From contig JBNAIG010000045.1 of NCBI GenBank assembly GCA_050031985.1, positions 15,511 through 79,510 of the forward strand: a stretch of 64,000 nt of DNA, written 5' to 3'. Source of the stretch: SZUA-368 sp028533045 (GTDB taxonomy: Bacteria; Spirochaetota; Spirochaetia; DSM-2461). The translations under genes and the position numbers were made by a program. The notes under the pieces were generated by a model. The model was not told the DNA's origin. It ran no database searches and saw only the letters and a list, made by a program, of their open reading frames with translations. This document shows positions 35,174-43,772 of this stretch, one piece after another (positions within the stretch are counted from its first letter, which is position 1; the number at the start of each line of letters is the position of its first letter).

Positions 35174-35359
35174 CTAATTCAAATCCCAGGGATCCTGATC
35201 CAGCTCTTCGTCTTCGTCGCCGTAGAGCCCGTCCCAGTCTTCCGCATCCAAGTCATCATAGCTGTCGGACCAATTTTCGTCCTTAACATCTTCCACTTCG
35301 TCAAAATCATCCTCGATATCTTCGAGGGAAAGAGTTTCGTCATCGAAATCATCGGACAT
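35174..35359 (-). CDS. Small highly acidic protein
   Basis: About 61 residues from the ATG at 35359, chosen because AGGAGG lies six bases upstream. A longer frame would begin further up without one. About half the residues are Asp or Glu (DDFDEVEDVKDENW, DEDEELDQDPWDLN) with several Trp and Tyr. No domain is recognised. Possible roles are an RNA-polymerase-delta-like acidic tail, a chaperone-type polyanion or a nucleic-acid mimic. None is supported beyond charge. It sits 3 bp before the LRR gene. Confidence 0.65.
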   Translation of the reverse strand: MSDDFDDETLSLEDIEDDFDEVEDVKDENWSDSYDDLDAEDWDGLYGDEDEELDQDPWDLN

Positions 35360-35428
35360 GACAATCCTCCTGTTCATTAATTTTCTTAAATAATAGTACG
35401 GCCCACCGCCGAATTCCATAGGGAGTTA

Positions 35429-35953
35429 TCATTTTTTCAAGATTTTCAATTCAACCTTGTCGGACATCTCATCCCGAGCCTTTAGAAGCTCATTAAAGCG
35501 TCTTTCAAGGATAGCCAGCTTACGAGCGGAACCTTCCACAGAGAAGTAAATTTCCCGGTTCAGACGGGCTTCCTGAGCCCTGTCCTTTGTCCGCATAAGC
35601 AGTTCTTCAAATTCATCGGCCGATGTGAAGTACAACATCCGCCCCAACAGTTCTTCATGCATCATGGTAAGCCAACCGAGAATATCCCCGTAGGCTTCGA
35701 CCTCTCCCAAATAGAGTTGGGAAGAAGGAATAAAGCTACAGGTAAGAGAAAAGCGAAATCCCCTCTCCTCCATTCCCTGAAGCACCAGATTCAACTCACA
35801 GTCCCATCCGGCGGATCGTGCTAAAAAACGATCATATCCGGTTAGAAAATCGAGACAGATATTCAATGAGGCAAGAAGGGACGAGGGCGTTTCCTCCCCT
35901 TCATTCCAGGTTAAGAGAATATCGTTTGTCACCAATTCCCGGGTTGCGGTCAT
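35429..35953 (-). CDS. Conserved-looking hypothetical protein
   Basis: 174 residues from the ATG at 35953 (GGAGG close upstream). A TTG six codons earlier is less likely. Mixed alpha/beta, ending in a charged helix (LERRFNELLKARDEMSDKVE). No known motif. FTSADEFEELLMRTKDRAQE and REIYFSVEGSARKLAILERR look like soluble helices. It lies between the P-loop-like gene and the acidic gene, all on the minus strand, and could belong to the fusA operon (75-bp gap). Confidence 0.55.
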   Translation of the reverse strand: MTATRELVTNDILLTWNEGEETPSSLLASLNICLDFLTGYDRFLARSAGWDCELNLVLQGMEERGFRFSLTCSFIPSSQLYLGEVEAYGDILGWLTMMHEELLGRMLYFTSADEFEELLMRTKDRAQEARLNREIYFSVEGSARKLAILERRFNELLKARDEMSDKVELKILKK

Positions 35954-36028
35954 ACTCCTCCGATGATACAAAGAGAGGGAAGACAGCCACAGCCGCCTTC
36001 CCTCACTCAGGTTAAAATATCATTATCC

Positions 36029-36721
36029 TTACGCTTCCGCGATAAGGAGAGTCTTAAGCTCAAGCTTAAGGGATAGCTTCTCGGCGTGAACCTTTTCGTG
36101 ATCCTTAACGAGGGTCATCATCATATACCCTTCTTCGTTCTGGATAGTTACCAGTACGGCAATCTCACTCAGGCTGGCTTCCAGATTAACAGGAACACCA
36201 TCTCCGTTCAGTGCTTCAAAGGAATCGCTGAACCAGATTTCCACACCACGATCTTCGGCAAAGGCCTTGAAAGCAGCCATATCACCATCGGCGGCTTTGG
36301 TAAAATCAAAACCGTCAATAATAATAGCGTCTGTACCTTTCTGCCCCGCTTCCATCATAGCTTTAACTCCGGCCAGAACGTGCTCGATAGTAACACCGTC
36401 CTGACTAAAGTTCATAATTACACGGCCCCGTACCAGTTCGTCATGGACGTCCATGGCATTTTCCAGGTCCTGTTTTTTGGAGATTTCGGAAAAGATGTCT
36501 TCATACCAATCAATGATGTGATCCACTCTTTTGGCAAAAGAGACATGGATTACATGCTTATCCTGCATAAGCTTGTCTGTGGCAATGTGTACGATAGCTG
36601 CAGTGTTGCCCACTCCCGTTTTGGAAGCTACAACGCCCAAGTCACCTTTGCCCAGACCGCCCTGTACGGCGTCCTCAAGCTTACGCAGGGGACTTTTCTC
36701 GGTGATTTCCTTCTTGACCAT
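36029..36721 (-). CDS. RecA/KaiC-like P-loop protein with degenerate Walker A
   Basis: 230 residues. GDLGVVASKTGVGNTAAIVHIA stands where a RecA/KaiC-type ATPase has its Walker A, but the essential Lys is Asn (GVGNTA). The Walker B-like strand is intact (TDAIIIDGFDF). The surrounding order (strand, helix, VIHVSFAKRVDHIIDWYEDI, then MNFSQDG) also follows the RecA-like core. It is probably a non-hydrolysing relative. It lies 12 bp after fusA with AAGGAG eight bases before the ATG, so it is likely cotranscribed with it. The function is unknown. Confidence 0.6.
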   Translation of the reverse strand: MVKKEITEKSPLRKLEDAVQGGLGKGDLGVVASKTGVGNTAAIVHIATDKLMQDKHVIHVSFAKRVDHIIDWYEDIFSEISKKQDLENAMDVHDELVRGRVIMNFSQDGVTIEHVLAGVKAMMEAGQKGTDAIIIDGFDFTKAADGDMAAFKAFAEDRGVEIWFSDSFEALNGDGVPVNLEASLSEIAVLVTIQNEEGYMMMTLVKDHEKVHAEKLSLKLELKTLLIAEA

Positions 36722-36733
36722 AACTAGATCTCC

Positions 36734-38836
36734 TTATTTGGACGCGGCCTTTCTCTCATCCTGATAGGCCTTGATAAGCTCTTCGGACACCCCCTGAGGT
36801 ACCTTACCGTACTTGGCGAACTCCATGGAGAACTCCGCCTTACCCTGGGTAGAAGAACGAAGAACTGTGGAATAACCAAACATCTCGCTAAGAGGTACTT
36901 CGGCTTCAACCACACAGTTGTTACCTTCTTCGGTAGACCCTATAATCATACCACGTCTTTGGTTAATTGTGCCAAAAATATTTCCCTGAAATTCACCGGG
37001 ACCTTCTACGGTAACCTTCATGATAGGCTCAAGAATAACCGGTTTGGCTCTTCCGTAAGCATCACGGAAAGCTCCCAGAGCAGCTGTCTGGAAAGCCTGG
37101 TCGGAGGAGTCAACCGTGTGGTACTGACCATCGTTGATAGTCATCTTAACACCAACTACGGGAGCCCCGATCAGAGAACCCTTCTTCATAGCTTCCTGGA
37201 AACCCTTATCACAAGAAGGAATATATTCCTGAGGAATAGCACCACCCTTAATCTGGTTAACAAATTCGTACTCTTTACCGTCTTCACCGACTTCAAGAAC
37301 TTCCATAGTACCGGCCACACGACCGTACTGACCGGAACCACCGGTCTGTTTCTTGTGGGTGTAGTTAAAGTCGGCCGTACCGGAGATCGCCTCACGGAAG
37401 GCTACCCGGGGTGCACCGGTTTCTACTTCGGCACCGTACTCACGCTTCATTCTCTCTACGTATACTTCCAGGTGAAGCTCACCCATACCGGAAATAATGG
37501 TTTCGTTAGACTCGGGGTCAACGTAGGTTCTAAAGGTGGGGTCTTCCTTGGTAAATCGGTTAAGAGCCTTGGCCATCTTGTCGGAAGCCTTCTTGTCCAC
37601 CGGAGCGATGGAAAGGGAGATTACCGAGTTGGGTACGTACATACTTGTCAAGGACAGGTTCAGGCTGGGATCACAGAAGGTATCACCGGAAGCACAGTCA
37701 ACACCAAAGAGGGCAACGATGTCACCACATCGGGCGTCTGTAATATCTTCCATGGAGTCGGAGTGCATTCGCACAAGACGTCCAACCTTGAGTTTTCTCT
37801 TCATTCTTACGTTGTAAAGGTCCATACCCTTCTTAAGAACTCCCTGGTAAATACGGAGGTAAGTGAGCTGACCATACTGACCGTCTTCCAGCTTAAAAGC
37901 CAGAGCAACAACGGGCTTGGAAGGATCGGAGGGGAGAACAACTTCTTCTTCGTCCTTGTCCAGGTCCAGAGCCCGGTTTTCTACGTCCGTAGGACAGGGC
38001 AGGTAGGCCAGGACAGCGTCGAGAAGGGGCTGGATACCCTTGTTCTTATAAGCGGATCCCATGAAAACGGGACAGAGTTCCAGAGCGAGGGTACCCTTTC
38101 TCACAGCAGCGTGAATCAGTTCTTCGGGAACCTCTTCTCCTTCCATCATGAGTTCCATGATTTCGTCGGAGAACATGGATACGGCGTCAAGCAGTTCTTC
38201 CCGCTTGGCTTCCGCTTCGTCCTTAAGGTCGGCGGGGATCTCTTCTATTCGGAATTTTTCACCGTCGTCACCGTCAAAGTAAAGACCCTTCATAGTAATA
38301 AGGTCAACCATACCTTCCAGCTTGTCTTCCAGTCCGATGGGCACCTGCATCATTACAGAGTTGAGATTCAGCTTCTCTCGGAGCTGCTCACACACTTTGT
38401 AGGGGTTGGCACCGGAACGGTCGCTCTTGTTAACGAAGGCAATACGGGGAACGTTGTATCTCTTGAGCTGACGGTCAACCGTAATAGACTGGGACTGAAC
38501 ACCGGAAACGGCACAGAGAACCAGAATAGCACCGTCAAGTACTCGAAGGGCTCGTTCTACTTCGATAGTAAAGTCAACGTGTCCCGGAGTATCGATAATA
38601 TTGATATCCGTATCCTTCCAGGTTACGTTCGTCGCGGCGGAAGCAATGGTGATACCTCTTTCGCGTTCAAGTTCCATGGAGTCCATGGTGGCTCCAACAC
38701 CGTCTTTACCGCGAACTTCGTGGATCGCGTGAATTTTCTGACAATAGAAAAGTATACGCTCGGTAAGGGTGGTTTTACCCGAGTCGATATGCGCACTGAT
38801 ACCGATGTTACGCATTTTGGTAATGTCATCAACCAT
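36734..38836 (-). CDS. fusA: Elongation factor G, spirochaete/mitochondrial-like type
   Basis: 700 residues, full length. G1 AHIDSGKTT, switch I MELERERGITI, G3 DTPGHVDF, G4 NKSD (Ser for the usual Met), G5-like GSAYKNKGI, then domains II-V, including GMGELHLEVYVERMKREYG and YSTVLRSSTQGKAEFSMEF. It catalyses GTP-driven translocation on the ribosome. Ser in AHIDSGKTT and the domain details match the mitochondrial-type EF-G found in spirochaetes, where two such proteins usually divide translocation and recycling. Which role this one has is not settled by sequence alone. A good promoter lies about 100 bp upstream. Confidence 0.9.
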   Translation of the reverse strand: MVDDITKMRNIGISAHIDSGKTTLTERILFYCQKIHAIHEVRGKDGVGATMDSMELERERGITIASAATNVTWKDTDINIIDTPGHVDFTIEVERALRVLDGAILVLCAVSGVQSQSITVDRQLKRYNVPRIAFVNKSDRSGANPYKVCEQLREKLNLNSVMMQVPIGLEDKLEGMVDLITMKGLYFDGDDGEKFRIEEIPADLKDEAEAKREELLDAVSMFSDEIMELMMEGEEVPEELIHAAVRKGTLALELCPVFMGSAYKNKGIQPLLDAVLAYLPCPTDVENRALDLDKDEEEVVLPSDPSKPVVALAFKLEDGQYGQLTYLRIYQGVLKKGMDLYNVRMKRKLKVGRLVRMHSDSMEDITDARCGDIVALFGVDCASGDTFCDPSLNLSLTSMYVPNSVISLSIAPVDKKASDKMAKALNRFTKEDPTFRTYVDPESNETIISGMGELHLEVYVERMKREYGAEVETGAPRVAFREAISGTADFNYTHKKQTGGSGQYGRVAGTMEVLEVGEDGKEYEFVNQIKGGAIPQEYIPSCDKGFQEAMKKGSLIGAPVVGVKMTINDGQYHTVDSSDQAFQTAALGAFRDAYGRAKPVILEPIMKVTVEGPGEFQGNIFGTINQRRGMIIGSTEEGNNCVVEAEVPLSEMFGYSTVLRSSTQGKAEFSMEFAKYGKVPQGVSEELIKAYQDERKAASK

Positions 38837-38943
38837 TTGCTTTCTAAACCTCTCTCAAATATAGATAGGGAGTTAACCCTTTGTGTTCAATAGTCTTGTC
38901 CTGAGTCGCCCGACGGGGGACAGAGTACAGGAACAGCAAGAAG

Positions 38944-38972
38944 ATTATATAGAGAGACTAATTTTTCATCAA
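38944..38972 (-). promoter_or_regulatory. Sigma-70-type promoter of fusA
   Basis: TTGATG (38967-38972) and TATAAT (38944-38949) are separated by exactly 17 bp on the minus strand. This predicts a transcript start about 100 nt before the fusA ATG. Confidence 0.7.
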
Positions 38973-39035
38973 GAGGAGAAATAGGGATAAGGGGGATTTT
39001 TGTTAAAGAGATATGAGGATAAAAAAAATTGGGTG

Positions 39036-39061
39036 AAAAGGGACATCGAAATATCCCTTTT
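39036..39061 (-). terminator. Probable terminator after the aldo/keto reductase gene
   Basis: AAAAGGGA and TCCCTTTT form an 8-bp stem with a 10-base loop. On the minus strand a run of eight T follows about seven bases later. It lies about 130 bp beyond the reductase stop, before the fusA promoter. Confidence 0.45.
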
Positions 39062-39188
39062 CTTCCCAAAATTATTTAATACTTCCCAAAACCATAATCA
39101 TTGTCGTACGGTTTTTTTGATCTGTCAACATTTTTTTTAATGAAAATTTAATAATTATTCAGAAGCCCTTCTACGAGGGTAAATCAAA

Positions 39189-40328
39189 TCAGCCTTCATC
39201 CCTTAACTCAACAAAAAAACGATCAATCTTTTCCAGTTCTTCCGGAATGGCAATCCGCTGGGGACACTCCTTCACACAGGCGCCGCAATTTTGGCAGTCA
39301 CTTCCCCGCTCACCGTCTTTCAAAAAGGAGAAATAGGAACGAATCACCCTAAACGTCTTCTCGTCATGAACCTTTTTCCAGTTGTATATTTCAAATATTT
39401 TGGGGATCTGAACTCCAAAAGGACAGGGCATGCAGTAACGGCAGTCCGTACAGGGGACGGCATTTTTCTCTTCAAAGAGAGCCACCGCCTTCTCTATGGC
39501 CGCTTTTTCCCCCTCCGACTGGGGTGTCTCATCCTCAAAGGTCGCGATGTTTTCCTCCAGGATTTCCCTTGTGGTCATACCGGACAGGATAAGCTGAACA
39601 TTATCAATCTCCTTGAGCCAGCGAAAAGCCAGGGAGGCGTAAGAACGGTCGCCCCGGACCTCATCCAGAAGGGAAGCCGCCTCGTAGGGAGGATTCACAA
39701 GATATCCGCCCCTGGTCGGCTCCATAATAAAGACGGGCAACCCGCGAGCCTTCAGAATTTCGACCATCTCTCCGGAACGGCCCGATTTATCCTCCACATA
39801 GTTATGCTGAATCATCACGAAGTCCCAGCTGTAGTTATCCACCATAAACTCAAGATTCTCCGGCCAATCGTGAAAAGAGAAGCCCATGTAGCGGATTTTC
39901 CCGGACGTCTTTAATTCACAAAAATACTCATGAACTTCATCAAGGTAGGGAAATTTTTCCCTGGTGGCAGCGTGAAGAAGGTAAAAGTCGACATAATCGG
40001 TCTTCAATCTTTCCATCTGCTGTGCAAAGGTGGCCTCCATTTTCTCCCGGCTCCCCAAACCGGAACCGGGCATTTTTGTGGCCAGATAGTAGCTGTCCCG
40101 CTCGTAACGGCCGGGCAAGGCTTCCCCCAGGAAAACTTCCGAATCGCCCCCGTGATAGGTATAGGCCGTATCGAAATAGTTAATTCCCGCCTCCATGGCT
40201 CGGTCGACCAAAGGAAGGGCCTTTTCCCTATCTATAATCTTGCTCCCCTCCAAGGTAGGCAGGCGCATCATGCCGTAGCCCAGACGGGGCAGTTCAAGGG
40301 GGATATTCTTACTCTTTCTTGTTAACAT
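39189..40328 (-). CDS. Aldo/keto reductase with C-terminal 4Fe-4S domain
   Basis: 379 residues from the ATG at 40328 (MLTRKSKNIPLELPRLGYG). Longer starts add residues homologues lack. The (beta/alpha)8 barrel carries the AKR tetrad: Asp and Tyr in FDTAYTYHGG, Lys in LATKMPG and His in FYLLHAAT. The last 100 residues hold two cysteine clusters, CTDCRYCMPCPFGV and CQNCGACVKECPQ, like ferredoxin-type 4Fe-4S sites. This AKR subgroup is common in anaerobes and probably takes electrons from ferredoxin or shuttles them to a carbonyl substrate. No pathway partner adjoins it. Confidence 0.88.
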   Translation of the reverse strand: MLTRKSKNIPLELPRLGYGMMRLPTLEGSKIIDREKALPLVDRAMEAGINYFDTAYTYHGGDSEVFLGEALPGRYERDSYYLATKMPGSGLGSREKMEATFAQQMERLKTDYVDFYLLHAATREKFPYLDEVHEYFCELKTSGKIRYMGFSFHDWPENLEFMVDNYSWDFVMIQHNYVEDKSGRSGEMVEILKARGLPVFIMEPTRGGYLVNPPYEAASLLDEVRGDRSYASLAFRWLKEIDNVQLILSGMTTREILEENIATFEDETPQSEGEKAAIEKAVALFEEKNAVPCTDCRYCMPCPFGVQIPKIFEIYNWKKVHDEKTFRVIRSYFSFLKDGERGSDCQNCGACVKECPQRIAIPEELEKIDRFFVELRDEG

Positions 40329-40431
40329 GGGAATGAGCATACCATAAAATTCGGGGCGAGAATAAAAAAGTTTCAAAAACCCCTAAAGAATCCGCCGCTC
40401 AGGCCGAACATAATAATGTAATTGAAAAATT

Positions 40432-40476
40432 GGTCCGTAAGTTGTTTCGACGTCCAGAGCTTACGGGCCTTTTTTT
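40432..40476. terminator. Bidirectional rho-independent terminator
   Basis: GGTCCGTAAG (40432-40441) pairs with CTTACGGGCC (40460-40469), one G-U pair. Seven T residues follow on the plus strand, and AATTTTTC on the minus strand. It suits termination of the minus-strand NlpC gene ending at 40523. The stronger T-tract faces the plus strand, where no gene is seen upstream. Confidence 0.75.
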
Positions 40477-40522
40477 ATGCCCTTCCCCTAACAGAAGAAA
40501 TCAGCCTGACCTACTAAGAGTT

Positions 40523-41176
40523 TTAAGAACCCAGTTCGTAGCCCCGTCCCAGTTCATTAACCAGCTGGGAAGATAGGTAGCGGTACCCGTCCACCTTGGG
40601 GAGAGAACGCATGCGAAGGGGAGAGTTGACTGCCGGATTATCCGGATCGAGCAGGTTAATTTTTTCTTTGACAATTCCCTTTGAGTAGTTGTAGTGGAGA
40701 TAGGTTCCGGCCCCGGTGCTCCTGTCCATACTCACAATCATTCCCACATGGGTGTGGCTGTCGTCGGCGACTTCGTTACCGTTGGCATCCCAGGTATTGT
40801 CCCAAAAAATGATGTCCCCCGGATGGGGCAAGTCCGTGTTATACAAAAGAGCTTTGTCATCCAGGTAGTAGTAAAGACGGCGCACCCCATTACCCGTATA
40901 GCTTCCGAAATCTTTGGCCAGGTCAATTCCCGCATACCAGTAAGCCGCGAGAACAATACCGGTACAGTCCAACCCAAAAGTGCGACCGTTAATCTTGAGA
41001 GAGCGGCGGCCCTCCATCCAGTCGGCCGCCTCAATCAGTTTAGCTTGGGTTGAAGTCAGGTTTAAAGAAGAGTTTTCCACCAGAAGAGCCTGATCTTCCT
41101 GCGGATTTTCAGAAGAAAAAGAAGCACAGGAAGCCAGCAGAACTATTATTGCAGTTAGAAACAGGGGAATCCTCAT
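40523..41176 (-). CDS. NlpC/P60-like cysteine peptidase lipoprotein
   Basis: 217 residues from the ATG at 41176, directly before a signal peptide with lipobox LASC (Cys17). FGLDCTGIVLAAYWYAGIDL holds the nucleophilic Cys in the NlpC/P60 helix, LPHPGDIIFWDNTWD is the usual strand before the catalytic His, and DDSHTHVGMIVSMD supplies the His. The family cuts peptidoglycan stem peptides (gamma-D-Glu to meso-Dap). It is probably a cell-wall hydrolase at the membrane. It lies 47 bp after the alginate lyase gene and is followed by a strong terminator. The assignment rests on the Cys/His pattern only. Confidence 0.7.
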   Translation of the reverse strand: MRIPLFLTAIIVLLASCASFSSENPQEDQALLVENSSLNLTSTQAKLIEAADWMEGRRSLKINGRTFGLDCTGIVLAAYWYAGIDLAKDFGSYTGNGVRRLYYYLDDKALLYNTDLPHPGDIIFWDNTWDANGNEVADDSHTHVGMIVSMDRSTGAGTYLHYNYSKGIVKEKINLLDPDNPAVNSPLRMRSLPKVDGYRYLSSQLVNELGRGYELGS

Positions 41177-41223
41177 GGGAAAAATATAAGGATTCATTAG
41201 CCCCCTGTCAAACGGCACCGTTT

Positions 41224-42153
41224 CTAATTCTCCACAAGGTCGATGGAATAAACGATAACTTCCCCGTAGGCATCGATCGACTCATCTTCATAGTCATCAC
41301 CCTTGTACTCGTTGAGCCAAACGGTAGACTGGGTATAGCAACCCACTTTGAAGTAGCCCGTATCGTCGTTGGAGGTCCAGCTTTTGGAATAACTCTCCCC
41401 GGTGGCCTCATTGGTAATTTCACAGGTAATGTTGTCATCGGAGCCATCTTCGTCGGCATCCACGCCGCTAAGGGTATCTACGGTTACGGTAATATCCAGC
41501 ATATCGCCCAGGGTATAATCAAGGGCGTTATCGTAATCCTTGTTGGACTCATTCCAGATAACATAAACGCCCTTGTCCGCATGGTACTGGACTCGCAGGG
41601 GCTCATCCTCGGGACCGTGGATCTGGGTCATACAGACTTCCGGTTTCTCTTCCGGCGTCTGGGTGACTTTCAAGCGGGTATTCAAATACTGATAATCCTC
41701 TACGGACCAGTAATTATCGCCCCCATCATACTCCTGGCGGAGTTCGGACCGGGGATATTTGGAACCGCTAGTTGTCGCTCCGGCGCAGTGGCCTCTAAAG
41801 CGCACACCCCCGTCGTCCACCTGAAAATAGGGTTCGTACTTATAGTCTTCCAGGTCAGAAAGGGCCACTTCGTGGGCATCGGCGTTTCTGTCGTCGATGG
41901 AGCCCCCGGCCAGATAAATCTCAGAACTGTCATCGCCGTTCTCATCCACGGGAAGAGTGATTTTCCAGGAGCTGGATAAGTCCGTCAAAATTTCCGAGGG
42001 ATAATCGTAAGTTTCGTCGGTTGATTCGTCGGTTGATTCGTCAGTTGATTCTTCCGTTGAACTTTCCGTGTCGCCCGAAATGAATTCACAGCCGGTAAAA
42101 GTCAGCCCCAGGCTAAAAAGAAGCAACAATAAAACAAAAGGTATTTTTCTCAT
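41224..42153 (-). CDS. PL7-family alginate lyase, lipoprotein
   Basis: 309 residues. Signal peptide with lipobox FTGC (Cys22), a Ser/Thr/Asp/Glu linker built from a 12-bp repeat, then a full PL7 jelly-roll domain. All three family signatures are present: YPRSELRQ (R-(S/T)-E-L-R), TQIHG (QIH) and GYFKVGCYTQS (Y-F-K-x-G-x-Y-x-Q). These hold the catalytic Arg, Gln, His and Tyr. PL7 enzymes cut alginate by beta-elimination. QIH rather than QVH is usually linked to activity on poly-guluronate. Lipid anchoring suggests it works at the surface. A TATAAT is at 42176-42181. Confidence 0.9.
   Translation of the reverse strand: MRKIPFVLLLLLFSLGLTFTGCEFISGDTESSTEESTDESTDESTDETYDYPSEILTDLSSSWKITLPVDENGDDSSEIYLAGGSIDDRNADAHEVALSDLEDYKYEPYFQVDDGGVRFRGHCAGATTSGSKYPRSELRQEYDGGDNYWSVEDYQYLNTRLKVTQTPEEKPEVCMTQIHGPEDEPLRVQYHADKGVYVIWNESNKDYDNALDYTLGDMLDITVTVDTLSGVDADEDGSDDNITCEITNEATGESYSKSWTSNDDTGYFKVGCYTQSTVWLNEYKGDDYEDESIDAYGEVIVYSIDLVEN
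42012..42059 (-). repeat. 12-bp tandem repeat encoding the lyase linker
   Basis: Four in-frame copies of a 12-bp unit (gattcgtcggtt or close) encode Thr-Asp-Glu-Ser repeats between lipobox and catalytic domain. Copy-number change would alter linker length without a frameshift. Confidence 0.8.
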
Positions 42154-42226
42154 AATTTTCTCCTAATCGGGAATGATTATAGGGGAAAAGTGAGAAAAAG
42201 TATATTCTTTTACCGTGCTTCCCCGC

Positions 42227-42964
42227 TTAACCGATTAATTCCTGAACAAAGGCTTCCAGCTTGCTGTAATCTCCCGCTGGGCATTCATTCACGGTTCGGA
42301 TAACCTGACTTCCCACGATCACTGCATCGCAATGGGGGGCGACAGATTCCACCTGGGAACGCTGCTGAATTCCAAAACCGGCCATGATTTTCACATTTTG
42401 GGCTTTAAGTTTGTCCAGGGTGTCCATATTTTCCGGTCCCAGTTCGGTAAGGGTTCCCGTAATCCCCCTGCGAAGAGCCAGATAGACCCATTCGGGCTTG
42501 TCGGCCAGGACCTCTTCCATTCTTCCATCGGTAACACCGGGGATGAGGACGGGGACGCAGAAAAGACCGGCCTTTTTACAGGCTTCGGCCAGGCCTTCAT
42601 CAGCGCCGGGAGCCAGGTCGGGAATAATCAGCCCCGAAGCGCCCGCTTCTTTGGCACGGGCTACGAATGCCTCCACGCCGGCGTTATATACGATTCCTCC
42701 GTAACTCATGAGAAAGACGGGGACCGCCCCTTCCAGTGAAGTCAGCTCCCGGCACATGTCAAAGGCCCGGTCCACTTTAAAACCGGCGGCAAGGGCTTCG
42801 TCACAGGCGGCGGCGATCACCGGGCCGTCTGCGGTTGGATCGGAATAGGGGATCTGCATTTCCAGATAGGACGCTCCTCCGGCGACGAGGGCCTTCCCTA
42901 CTTTCAGGGATTCCTCCACGCTGGGGTAACCGGCGATAAAATGGGTCATTAAAGTGTCAGCCAT
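42227..42964 (-). CDS. trpA: Tryptophan synthase alpha chain
   Basis: 245 residues, slightly short of the usual 260-270. The TIM barrel keeps both catalytic acids: Glu in ASYLEMQIPYSDP and Asp in SDPTADGPVI. IIPDLAPGA, GITGT and IMAGFGIQQ are the phosphate-binding and barrel loops. It splits indole-3-glycerol phosphate into indole and glyceraldehyde 3-phosphate, normally together with TrpB. No trpB or other trp gene is in the window, so it is a lone copy here. A TTGACA/TATGTT promoter and strong AGGAGG precede it. Confidence 0.85.
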   Translation of the reverse strand: MADTLMTHFIAGYPSVEESLKVGKALVAGGASYLEMQIPYSDPTADGPVIAAACDEALAAGFKVDRAFDMCRELTSLEGAVPVFLMSYGGIVYNAGVEAFVARAKEAGASGLIIPDLAPGADEGLAEACKKAGLFCVPVLIPGVTDGRMEEVLADKPEWVYLALRRGITGTLTELGPENMDTLDKLKAQNVKIMAGFGIQQRSQVESVAPHCDAVIVGSQVIRTVNECPAGDYSKLEAFVQELIG

Positions 42965-43004
42965 AATTCAGTCCTCCTGGATGGCAATCGATTCTATAAA
43001 GAGA

Positions 43005-43033
43005 AACATACCAAGCCCTATCGTTCTTGTCAA
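43005..43033 (-). promoter_or_regulatory. Promoter of trpA
   Basis: TTGACA (43028-43033) and TATGTT (43005-43010) are separated by 17 bp on the minus strand, 41 bp before the ATG. AGGAGG lies eight bases before the start. No leader-peptide Trp codons or T-box were seen in the short leader. Confidence 0.65.
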
Positions 43034-43093
43034 TAGAAACACTTTTCTAAATAAAATATTTGCCATGCCGTCAAAGATATCCCCCAAAGCCCG

Positions 43094-43771
43094 CTAGGAA
43101 ATCAAGTCCCCCATGTGTTCTCTTAGAACATCCCTTAAAGAGTCCACATCTTCCACTAGGAAATCGGGACCAATTTCTTCCAACTCTCCCTCCGGACTAT
43201 AACCGTAGAGTACTCCCACCGATTTAACTGAATGAGCCCGGGCCCCCAGGATGTCGTGCATTCTGTCGCCGATCATAATCGCCTCGGAAGGACTCTTGCC
43301 CAACTCCTGCAAAGCCACGTCTATGATCTCTTTTTTATCGGTTCGGGTATTGTCCATGTTACTTCCGATAACCTTGTGGAAAAATCGGTCCAGTTCAAAA
43401 TATGCTAGAATTCTCTCTGCAAAAACCGTTGGTTTTGAGGTGGCCAGCCCCAGAGAAATCCCCTTATGGGACAACTCCTCCAATAGCTCGGGAATACCCG
43501 GGTAGAGCTCATTTTCATAGAGGCCCTTTTCGGAAAAGTACTCCCTGTAGTAATCCACCGCCCTTAAGGACTCCTCTTTGGAAAAGGCGTAGAAGTTTAC
43601 ATAGGACTGGGCGAGAGGAGGACCGATAAACTTCTCAAGCTCGGCTAAATCGACCACGTCTATATCGCATTTTCGCAAAGAATACTGTACCGATTTTGTT
43701 ATACCCGGGCCCGGATCGGTCAAAGTCCCGTCCAGGTCAAAGAGAACCGTGTTAATTCTATTTTTACTCAT
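43094..43771 (-). CDS. HAD-family phosphatase, phosphoglycolate-phosphatase-like
   Basis: 225 residues. Motif I FDLDGTLTDPGPG, motif II with Ser/Thr (LGLATSKPT), motif III Lys (TDKKEI) and motif IV MIGDRMHDILGARAH, with an alpha-helical cap at about 18-85. This is the layout of Gph-like phosphatases and pyrophosphatase PpaX. The substrate is not determined. The ATG follows the methyltransferase stop by one base (TAG-G-ATG, GGAG upstream), so they form an operon. Confidence 0.85.
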   Translation of the reverse strand: MSKNRINTVLFDLDGTLTDPGPGITKSVQYSLRKCDIDVVDLAELEKFIGPPLAQSYVNFYAFSKEESLRAVDYYREYFSEKGLYENELYPGIPELLEELSHKGISLGLATSKPTVFAERILAYFELDRFFHKVIGSNMDNTRTDKKEIIDVALQELGKSPSEAIMIGDRMHDILGARAHSVKSVGVLYGYSPEGELEEIGPDFLVEDVDSLRDVLREHMGDLIS

Positions 43772-43772
43772 C

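Larger units (their letters stand above)
38837..39188. other. fusA leader and A+T-rich spacer
   Basis: 352 bp without a gene. It contains the fusA promoter, a roughly 100-nt leader with a GC-rich hairpin (CCCGTCGGG core inside GTCC...GGAC, near 38893-38916), and a probable terminator of the aldo/keto reductase gene. No riboswitch class was recognised. Confidence 0.5.

Noticed and set aside
36959..38893. 644-residue open frame antisense to fusA
   Set aside because: It mirrors a highly expressed gene with strong codon bias, has no ribosome-binding site and no recognisable domain. The EF-G frame on the other strand is certain.
41050..41979. 309-residue plus-strand open frame over the alginate lyase gene
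   Set aside because: A shadow of the lyase, whose motifs are unmistakable.
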